A DNA stretch of 64,000 bases from NCBI RefSeq assembly GCF_016616235.1, contig NZ_CP067100.1, positions 4,957,001 to 5,021,000 of the forward strand. The letters run 5' to 3'. Below are positions 57,776 through 64,000 of the stretch, one piece after another. This DNA is from Bradyrhizobium diazoefficiens (GTDB taxonomy: Bacteria; Pseudomonadota; Alphaproteobacteria; Rhizobiales; Xanthobacteraceae). Every line of letters begins with the position of its first letter. Position 1 is the stretch's first letter. The position numbers and the translations under genes were made by a program. The notes beneath the pieces were generated by a model, which had not been told where the DNA came from, did not search any database, and saw only the letters and a list, made by a program, of their open reading frames with translations.

Positions 57776-58678
57776 GTGCTGAAGTCGCCGATCGAACTGC
57801 GTCAGCTACAATTGTTCCTGCAGCTTGCCGCCGAGCTGAATTTCAGCCGCGCTGCAAGGAAAGCCAATATTTCCCAGTCATCGATGACGACGCAGCTCCA
57901 GCGTCTGGAAGACGTGCTCGGCGTTCACCTCGTCGATCGCAATCGTCATAGCGTTCGCCTCACCGCGGCCGGAGAGATGTTGCGAACCGAGGCGCTCGGT
58001 CTGGTCGATCGGGTGCAAACGCTGGTCGAACGGACCCGCGATGCGGCAGGCAGTGCCAGGCCGACGCTTCGCATCGGCTATTCCGAGATGGCGATCAGTT
58101 CGCCGATGCCGAGAATCATTCAACACTTCCGCAAGTGCTATCCCGACACCGATACCGTCCTGCTCGAGCAGTCATCGAACGGTTCGGAGAATGCCTTGCT
58201 GAAGGGAACGCTGGACTGCGTCTTCGTGCCGACGCTTCAAGCGAATCCACGGATATCCAACCTGACCATCGGCGAAGAGGTCATCCTGGTGTGCTTTCCC
58301 GAGACGTCGCATCTGCTCGAGCAAGCCACGGTGCGGATCGAGCAGCTTCGGGAAGCGCACCTCATCCTTCCGGACGAAGGCAGTCGGTTCAGCGAACGCA
58401 TCATGCGCGCGTTCGCTCAGGCGGACATCCGGCCAAGCGTCATCACGCGGCTCACGCGCGTTTCCGCCATGTTGACGCTGGTCGCCGCCGAGGCCGGGGT
58501 CTGTTTCATTCCGGTGTCCCTGGCGGGCCTCGTTCCGAACGGCGTCGCAGCCCGTCCCGTCGCGCCGCCAACGCTGACCGTTCCGTTTTCCCTGGCCTGG
58601 CGGAGCGAACCCCACAATCTCGTAGTCGACCGCTTCGTGACGATCGCGCGCGAGATGACCGGCTGCGAGGTCAACTAG
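57776..58678 (+). CDS. LysR-family transcriptional regulator
   Basis: A 300-residue LysR protein from a GTG start. The winged helix reads LRQLQLFLQLAAELNFSRAA followed by RKANISQSSMTTQLQRLED, and the effector domain begins RPTLRIGYSEMAISSPMPRI. The C-terminal ligand domain looks intact, ending RFVTIAREMTG. LysR regulators usually activate the divergent gene, here the kinase/MFS operon at 56558, in response to a pathway metabolite. The 132-bp gap between them should contain the T-N11-A operator; I did not find a single convincing one. Confidence 0.88.
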   Translation: MLKSPIELRQLQLFLQLAAELNFSRAARKANISQSSMTTQLQRLEDVLGVHLVDRNRHSVRLTAAGEMLRTEALGLVDRVQTLVERTRDAAGSARPTLRIGYSEMAISSPMPRIIQHFRKCYPDTDTVLLEQSSNGSENALLKGTLDCVFVPTLQANPRISNLTIGEEVILVCFPETSHLLEQATVRIEQLREAHLILPDEGSRFSERIMRAFAQADIRPSVITRLTRVSAMLTLVAAEAGVCFIPVSLAGLVPNGVAARPVAPPTLTVPFSLAWRSEPHNLVVDRFVTIAREMTGCEVN

Positions 58679-58731
58679 CGAAATGGAGGGCGCTCCGTCC
58701 GGACCGGCACGCGCACCGGCTCGCTATCGAT

Positions 58732-59942
58732 CTACTTCGCGCTCGCCGACGTTCCGGTGCCGTCCAGCAGTTTCCAGGATTTTCCCTCGAACTTCGCAAG
58801 CCGCAGGGATTCGTACGGCGTATAGTCGTCCGGCGTCGTGCTCAGCGCGATGCCGGGCAGCATCATCTTGAAGCGCTGGCCTTTCATGCTAGTTGCCTGC
58901 TTCAGAAGGTTCTCGCGCGTCAGGTCGTCGCCGCATGCTTGAGCGCCTGCGCGATGCCCTGTGCGATCACGTAACCCGACAACGCGATGAAATCGCGGGG
59001 GTTGTCGTTCGGCGCCCACTTCTTCATGAGGGCGACATATTCGATCACCTCGGGGTCGTTCTCCCAGGCCGGATCGCCGGCCTGCTTGGTGAATTGCGTC
59101 GTGACCACGCCCTGCGCGTTCTCGAAGCCCGCCGCTTCGATGACCGCCTTGATGGAATTCGACGGGCTCACCAGGAACTGAAGCGGCGCCCAGTCGATCT
59201 CCTTGATCTTCCGCAGCCCCTGCGCCGTGAATTTCGGAGTCGAGAAATGAAGGACGACATCCGCGCCCGCGTCCTTCAGGCGAACGATGAGGGAATCGAT
59301 CGTGGGCTCCGTGATCTCATAGGAGACTTCCGCGACCGGCTTGTTCTTGTCCCCGAGCCCGGCCTTTAGGCCCGTCAGAAAGTCCTTGCCGTAGTCGTCG
59401 TTCTGATAAAGCACTCCAATTTTCGCATCGGGCTTGTGCTTGATGATGTACTCGCCGAACGTCCGCCCCTCCATCTCGAGGCCCGGATACATGGGCACGC
59501 TCCAGGGGAAGTTCTTCTTGTCGGCGAAGCGGCGCCCGCCGGCGGAGATGAAGATGTGTGGCACCTTCGCGCCGTTGAGGTATTTCTGGATTGCGACGTT
59601 AGGCGTCGTGCCCACGGTGCCGACATCGGTCAGGACCTCGTCACCCTCCACGAGCTTTCTCTTCTGCTCGATGGCCTTGGGCGGGCTGAACGCGTTGTCG
59701 AGGGAAATCAAGTTGATCGTTCGTCCATTGATGCCGCCTGCTTCGTTGATCATCGCGAAGTAGCCCATCATGGTGCGACCGTAGCTCGCGAAGGCCGAAG
59801 CCGGACCACTATACGCCACGGTTTGACCAAGCTTGATCTCGGTGTTGGTCACACCAGGTCCGTACTTCTTGTCAGCCGAGCAGGCAGTCCCCGCTGTCAG
59901 CAGCGCTACGCCCGCGACCAGCGTCGTCATCGCCGTCCTCAT
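58732..59942 (-). pseudogene. ABC substrate-binding protein with an apparent frameshift
   Basis: A close paralogue of the binding protein at 34250. The frame from ATG 59942 (GGAGGAAGTC upstream; signal sequence MTTLVAGVALLTAGTACSA) reads intact through KYGPGVTNTEIKLGQTVAYS to GYVIAQGIAQALKHA, then hits a stop at 58920. The expected end CGDDLTRENLLKQATSMKGQ through LAKFEGKSWKLLDGTGTSAS continues in another frame to 58732. The paralogue shows the join should read ALK-x-CGDDL, so one base is missing near 58936. Either the gene is a recent pseudogene or the assembly has an error. Without the tail about 68 residues are lost. Confidence 0.8.
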
Positions 59943-60071
59943 GACTTCCTCCGTTGCAGCCTTCCCGCACGTTTCAGCGCGGCATCCGGCGGCATCTCTC
60001 TTCACTGTCGCGCGCCCCATTTGTAAGGGCCTTCAGCGCGCGCGAACGCTAACAGACGGTATTTTTTACTT

Positions 60072-60091
60072 ACAAGTCGGATGACCTGTTT
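60072..60091. promoter_or_regulatory. Second-type operator candidate A (ACAAG...CTGTTT)
   Basis: Reads ACAAGTCGGATGACCTGTTT. It matches the site at 61703 at 15 of 20 positions with the same spacing. It lies about 130 bp upstream of the binding-protein ATG at 59942. Confidence 0.45.
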
Positions 60092-60149
60092 CTTTTGTCG
60101 CGGCCGCCGTCCGCGTTTCCTCTTGCGCGTGGCGATCGCGTCATCGGCG

Positions 60150-60629
60150 TCATTCGCATGGCCGCGACCGGCCCCCGGTCTTCTGGAGCTCAAGCCGATC
60201 GATCAAGCCAAACATGTCGTCTTCGATCTCGAGGTCGGCGGCGAAATGCATCGGATCAGCATGACCGCAGATCACATCGGCAAAATGCCAGTGTGCGATC
60301 CCGAGGACCCGCTCCTTGGCGAGGACCGCGATCTTCAGGGGGTGATCGGCGCCAACACCACGGGCGCTCTGATAGCCATCCGCAATGCAGTATAGTTCGA
60401 CCCGCACGGTGCGCCGGGCGACGTGCTGAACCGACAGCTCGATGTCGCAGAAGCCGAACGCCGGATCATCATCCGACCCATTGGCATAAAAATAGAACGC
60501 GCCGATCTTGCCATGCGCGCACGCGCCGAGTTTACGATCCTTTGGCACTTGGGCGTCCGGGCGCGCGGGAGTCCGCGGGGGCAACGGGCCGAGCGAGCAG
60601 AACTGGGGGTAAGAATAGCAATTCGTCAT
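60150..60629 (-). CDS. Unknown protein coupled to the amidohydrolase
   Basis: A 159-residue protein with no motif I recognise. It begins MTNCYSYPQFCSLGPLPPRT, and the main part reads KIGAFYFYANGSDDDPAFGF, VQHVARRTVRVELYCIADGY, then LGIAHWHFADVICGHADPMH and FAADLEIEDDMFGLIDRLEL. Composition looks like a folded cytosolic domain; the His/Asp/Cys cluster HWHFADVICGHADPMHF could bind metal. GAGGG precedes ATG 60629, which lies 10 bp inside the end of the amidohydrolase gene, so the two are co-translated. It may be an accessory subunit of that enzyme or an unrelated small enzyme. Confidence 0.55.
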   Translation of the reverse strand: MTNCYSYPQFCSLGPLPPRTPARPDAQVPKDRKLGACAHGKIGAFYFYANGSDDDPAFGFCDIELSVQHVARRTVRVELYCIADGYQSARGVGADHPLKIAVLAKERVLGIAHWHFADVICGHADPMHFAADLEIEDDMFGLIDRLELQKTGGRSRPCE

Positions 60630-60637
60630 GTCATCCC

Positions 60638-61624
60638 TCACGTTTCAAATCCCAGCCAGCGCCTGGCATTCGCCGTGAAAGTTTGTCTCGGGATCGCCAA
60701 AGCCTGCTCGGCAAACTGCGCCGGCCGGTCCTGCTTGATTGTGAATGGGTAGTCGGATCCGACAAGGAGGCTATCCCGGCCGACCTTGATCGCCAGATAC
60801 TCGAGGGCAGCCTGGTCATAGACGATGCTGTCGAAGTAGAACGCCCTCGCGACCTCGGCAGGATCCCGGGCAAACAGACTGTCCAGAGGCGGCCCTACCC
60901 TTCGTGCGTGCCCGAGCCGCGGCAAGATCCACGGCAGCGCCCCCCCACCATGACTGAGCATGATCCGTAGTTTTGGGAATCGCTCCATCACGCCGTTCGC
61001 CATCAGTGAGACGGCCGCAAGCGCAGTCTCCAGCGGGAAGGCAGCGACAGCGGCCAGTTCCGGCCTTCCTCCCATGCGATCGAGCCCGGCGGGGTGTAGG
61101 GGATGGATCATGATCGCGAGATTGGATTGTTCCGCAGCCGCATAGACCTCGTGCTGCCGCTCGTCGCCGAGCGGAATGCCATTGATGTGCGTGCCGATCT
61201 CGAAGCCGCGCAGTCCGAGTGATTTCAGCTCATCCAGCCGCTTCACGGCGAGTCTCGTGTCCTGCATCGGGAGCATTCCGATGCCGATGAAATGCCGGGA
61301 GTGAGCATCACAAAGGCGGGCCATTTCCTCGTTGAGGTGACGGCCCAGGGCATCGGCATCTTCGGCTGGAAACCAGTGCGACAGCAATTCGGGCATCGGC
61401 GAGATGACCTGCACGTCGACATCGTCCGCAGCCATATCATCGATGCGACAGCTAGCATCCCAGCTCCTGGAATCGATCACGCGAAATACTCTTCCGCCCA
61501 CCATCACCGCAGCAGCGCCACCACTGCCCCTGAGCTCGACTGATGGCCATAGCGGATTGCGTCCGGATTCCGCCGGAAAGCTGCGCGGCACAAAATGAGT
61601 GTGGGTATCGATGGCCAGAGCCAA
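60638..61624 (-). CDS. Amidohydrolase-family decarboxylase/hydrolase (ACMSD-like)
   Basis: A 328-residue metal-dependent TIM-barrel enzyme. The metal motif near the N-terminus is AIDTHTHFVPRSFPAESGRN. The centre has ISPMPELLSHWFPAEDADAL, HFIGIGMLPMQDTRLAVKRL and MIHPLHPAG (His ligands); the end has IMLSHGGGALPWILPRLGHA and LVGSDYPFT with the catalytic Asp. Relatives decarboxylate 2-amino-3-carboxymuconate semialdehyde or dihydroxybenzoates. Next to a Rieske dioxygenase it may remove a carboxyl group from a ring or ring-cleavage product. The start is inferred at TTG 61624 with GAGGAAA upstream. Confidence 0.83.
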   Translation of the reverse strand: MALAIDTHTHFVPRSFPAESGRNPLWPSVELRGSGGAAAVMVGGRVFRVIDSRSWDASCRIDDMAADDVDVQVISPMPELLSHWFPAEDADALGRHLNEEMARLCDAHSRHFIGIGMLPMQDTRLAVKRLDELKSLGLRGFEIGTHINGIPLGDERQHEVYAAAEQSNLAIMIHPLHPAGLDRMGGRPELAAVAAFPLETALAAVSLMANGVMERFPKLRIMLSHGGGALPWILPRLGHARRVGPPLDSLFARDPAEVARAFYFDSIVYDQAALEYLAIKVGRDSLLVGSDYPFTIKQDRPAQFAEQALAIPRQTFTANARRWLGFET

Positions 61625-61702
61625 AGCTCGTTTCCTCTGATTTCTTATGCACCGCAGGGTGACCTCCGCCAATTCGGCGTGCAGCGACTGCGTTTCTACT
61701 TT

Positions 61703-61722
61703 ACAAGCAGGTTGGACTGTTT
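61703..61722. promoter_or_regulatory. Second-type operator candidate B (ACAAG...CTGTTT)
   Basis: Reads ACAAGCAGGTTGGACTGTTT. ACAAGCAG and CTGTTTTT form a partial dyad reminiscent of the CymR operators of p-cumate genes. It lies between the divergent amidohydrolase and ferredoxin reductase genes. Confidence 0.48.
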
Positions 61723-61813
61723 TTAATATGGATGCAATCGAAACAATAATCGTGGACGGCTGTTGTGACCTCGACAGGCCGGCTCGCCAAGCCAAAAGGG
61801 AGCGAAGATCGAC

Positions 61814-63025
61814 TTGTCAGCCGTACCAAGGCATATCGTGATTGCAGGCGCAGGACAGGCCGGCGGGCGAGCGGCTGAAGCACTGCGCGCACGCGGCTTC
61901 CAGGGCATGGTCACGATGCTGGGGGATGAGCCCCACCCGCCCTATGAGCGGCCGCAGCTCTCAAAGGACATGCTGGGAATCGCAGACACGCCCGTCACCT
62001 ACATCAAGCTGGCCAGCGACTGGAGCAACGTTCTCGATGTGCGGCTCGAGACTGGCGCTCCGGTGACGGACTGCGACGCTGCCCGCCGCACCGTGGCGAC
62101 TGCCGACGGCCGCGTCTATGCATTCGATCGCTTGCTGATCGCAACCGGGACCCGCCCTCGCCGCCTCACCCTGCTCGAGAACCTCGGAATTGACGTGCAA
62201 TATCTGCGCAATGTCGAGGACGCGCTCCGCTTCCGCAAGTCGATCCGAGACAAGTCCCGCATCGTCATTGTCGGCGGCGGCGTGATCGGACTGGAGGCGG
62301 CCTGTGCTGCGGCAAAGCACGGCTGCAGCGTCACCGTGATCGAGAGCGAGCCACGGCTTCTTGCGCGGGCGCTTCCGTCCCTTGTCAGCGACATCGTCGC
62401 GACAAAGCACCGCAGCCATGGTGTCGAATTCGTCTTCGGAGTGACCGTGAGCGGCGGGACGTCGCGCAGCGTCCGACTGAGCAGTGGCGCGGAAATCCAG
62501 GCCGATCTCGTCTTGATCGGCATCGGTGTCGAACCGGTGCCGACCGTTGCGGAGCGGCTCGGCCTGCCCGTCACTGCCGGCATCGCGGTCGATGCCTGCG
62601 GACGCACGGCGGCGCCGGACGTCTTCTGCGCAGGCGATGCAGCCCTGCAATGGAGCCGTTGTCACGGCCGCACCATCCGCGTCGAAACCTGGGCCAATGC
62701 CCAGAACCAGGCCATCGCGGTTGCCGGCAATATGATCGGCGAGCAGAACGAATATCTCGATCCGCCATGGTTCTGGACCGACCAATACGACCTCAACATC
62801 CAGGTCGCCGGCGATATGCTGGACAGCGAGCACGTTCTCCGCGGCGAGCCGGCGTCCGGCCGTTTCTCAGTCATCGCGATGCGCGGGGCCCACTTGGTCG
62901 GAGCGCTGTCGGTCAATGCCGCCAAGGACATGGCGATGCTGCGCAGGTTGCTCGCAGCCAACAAGCGCCCCGCCCGTGCCGACCTTGAATCCCCCAGCTT
63001 CGATCTACGAACAGCGCTGAAATGA
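61814..63025 (+). CDS. NAD(P)H-dependent ferredoxin reductase for a Rieske oxygenase
   Basis: A 403-residue FAD flavoprotein of the putidaredoxin reductase/BphA4 type. The FAD motif is IVIAGAGQAGGRAAEALRAR, the NAD motif IVIVGGGVIGLEAACAAAKH, then CAGDAALQWSRCHGRTIRVE followed by ETWANAQNQA, the classic C-terminal signature. It passes electrons from NADH to a ferredoxin or Rieske protein. The start is TTG 61814 with GGGAG upstream. It lies 31 bp before the dioxygenase alpha subunit and so is its likely reductase. No ferredoxin gene is visible before the window ends. Confidence 0.9.
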   Translation: MSAVPRHIVIAGAGQAGGRAAEALRARGFQGMVTMLGDEPHPPYERPQLSKDMLGIADTPVTYIKLASDWSNVLDVRLETGAPVTDCDAARRTVATADGRVYAFDRLLIATGTRPRRLTLLENLGIDVQYLRNVEDALRFRKSIRDKSRIVIVGGGVIGLEAACAAAKHGCSVTVIESEPRLLARALPSLVSDIVATKHRSHGVEFVFGVTVSGGTSRSVRLSSGAEIQADLVLIGIGVEPVPTVAERLGLPVTAGIAVDACGRTAAPDVFCAGDAALQWSRCHGRTIRVETWANAQNQAIAVAGNMIGEQNEYLDPPWFWTDQYDLNIQVAGDMLDSEHVLRGEPASGRFSVIAMRGAHLVGALSVNAAKDMAMLRRLLAANKRPARADLESPSFDLRTALK

Positions 63026-63056
63026 CAAACAAGACTCTTCCAGGGAGAGACCGCCA

Positions 63057-64000
63057 ATGAACGCGCGCGAGCGGATGAATACGGCGCTCATGGTCGATGA
63101 GTCCAAACAGATCTTCAAGGTCTCGCGCCAGGCCTTTGTCGACCCCGACATTCTCGCGGCCGAGCGGAGCCGGATCTTCGACAAATGCTGGCTGTATCTC
63201 GGCCATAGTTCCGAGGTCCCCAAGCCCGGCGACTTTGTCACGCGCCAGGTCGGTGGCCGCAACATCCTGTTCGCACGGGACGCCAAGAGAACCCTGCGCG
63301 CCATGCTGAACACCTGTCCGCACCGCGGTGCGCAGGTCTGTCGCGAAAAGCATGGCAGTGCCAAATCATTCCAGTGCTTCTACCACGGCTGGGTGTTCGG
63401 CCTCGACGGAGGCCTGCGGAGCCAGCCGGGCGAGGCATCTTACGCGCCGGACTTCAAGGAACGCAGCACATCGAACATGCAGCAGGTCGCGCGCTTCGAG
63501 GGCTACCGCGACTTCAACTTCATCTGCTTCGACAAGAATGCCGAGAGTCTCGAGACCTATCTCGGCGCCGTGAAGGAATATCTCGACATCATCGCCGATC
63601 AGGCCGAAGCCGGCATGACAATCGTCGGTGGCACGCAGGAATACTCCATGCGCGCCAACTGGAAGCTGCTGACCGAGAACTCGATCGACGGCTATCACGC
63701 GCTCACCACGCATGCGACCTACTTCGACTATCTGAAAGCAACCAATGGCGGCCTCGCTCCGGTGCCGCTTGAAGGCGCCGCCCGCGACCTCGGGAATGGC
63801 CACGCCGTTTTGGAGTACAAGGCGCCCTGGGGGCGTCCGGTGGCGCAGTGGGTTCCGATGTGGGGCGAAGATGGCAAGAAGGAGGTCGACCGCCTGTATC
63901 AGGGGCTCGTCGCGCGGCACGGCGAGGAGCGCGCTAGGCGCATCGCGCTATTCAACCGCAATCTGTTCGTCTTTCCGAACCTCGTCGTCAACGACATCAT
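63057..64000 (+). CDS. Rieske non-heme iron dioxygenase alpha subunit, p-cumate/benzoate type (runs off window)
   Basis: Catalytic subunit of an aromatic-ring-hydroxylating dioxygenase, 314 codons seen. The Rieske ligands are Cys87 and His89 in NTCPHRGAQVC and Cys107 and His110 in QCFYHGWVF. The mononuclear iron site is ENSIDGYHALTTHATYFDYL with Asp211, His214 and His219. NWKLLTENSIDGYHA and the TQEYSMRANW segment recall p-cumate 2,3-dioxygenase from memory; benzoate or toluate dioxygenase is the alternative. GGGAGAG precedes ATG 63057. The beta subunit and ferredoxin are expected just beyond the right edge. Confidence 0.88.
   Translation, partial: MNARERMNTALMVDESKQIFKVSRQAFVDPDILAAERSRIFDKCWLYLGHSSEVPKPGDFVTRQVGGRNILFARDAKRTLRAMLNTCPHRGAQVCREKHGSAKSFQCFYHGWVFGLDGGLRSQPGEASYAPDFKERSTSNMQQVARFEGYRDFNFICFDKNAESLETYLGAVKEYLDIIADQAEAGMTIVGGTQEYSMRANWKLLTENSIDGYHALTTHATYFDYLKATNGGLAPVPLEGAARDLGNGHAVLEYKAPWGRPVAQWVPMWGEDGKKEVDRLYQGLVARHGEERARRIALFNRNLFVFPNLVVNDI

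Noticed and set aside
1..64000. CRISPR arrays, tRNA or rRNA genes, insertion sequences
   Set aside because: No regularly spaced repeats, cloverleaf or rRNA signatures and no transposase motifs were seen on either strand.

Overview
The window looks like chromosome of a high-GC alphaproteobacterium of the Bradyrhizobium/Rhodopseudomonas type. The reasons are a rhizobial-style tra/trb conjugation block, a ring-opening gene pair that closely resembles BadH/BadI of Rhodopseudomonas palustris, and an abundance of acyl-CoA dehydrogenases and CoA-transferases. I saw no tRNA, rRNA, CRISPR array, integrase or transposase. All family calls come from reading motifs; no database search was run.

Region 1 (1-7.7 kb) is part of an integrative/conjugative element. 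On the minus strand, traG, a ribbon-helix-helix gene, trbB, trbC, trbD and trbE (cut by the window edge) form one tightly overlapping operon. A plus-strand nucleotidyltransferase-fold gene with two striking palindromes in its promoter lies behind it. The element ends in a C-terminal relaxase scrap fused almost base to base with a truncated chromosomal oxidoreductase, which looks like a deletion or insertion scar.

Region 2 (8-58 kb) is a very large CoA-thioester catabolic island. It holds six acyl-CoA dehydrogenases, four crotonase-family proteins, five short-chain dehydrogenases, three MaoC hydratases, a thiolase, an HMG-CoA-synthase-like/DUF35 fusion, an AMP-forming acyl-CoA ligase, an alpha-methylacyl-CoA racemase-like protein, another family III CoA-transferase, a family I CoA-transferase, a beta-keto acid cleavage enzyme, a CitE-type lyase and three APH-fold kinases. 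It also has two MarR regulators, one LysR regulator, a complete branched-chain-type ABC importer, additional solute-binding proteins and an MFS permease. A BadH-like and a BadI-like protein sit together, with an AliA-like ligase and possibly an AliB-like dehydrogenase nearby. A reasonable reading is uptake, CoA activation, beta-oxidation and hydrolytic ring opening of an alicyclic, probably methyl-branched (terpenoid- or naphthenic-like) acid. The substrate is inferred, not shown.

At least eleven copies of a 16-19 bp element, roughly RTRYGCTAGYNTACTA, lie only in promoter gaps of this island. Most divergent promoters carry two or three copies, and one copy overlaps the promoter of the second MarR gene. 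This suggests one regulon controlled by a MarR protein.

Region 3 (58.7-64 kb) looks like a separate aromatic-acid module. It contains a frameshifted binding protein, an ACMSD-type amidohydrolase, a ferredoxin reductase and the start of a p-cumate/benzoate-type Rieske dioxygenase alpha subunit. Two copies of a different 20-bp promoter element occur here.
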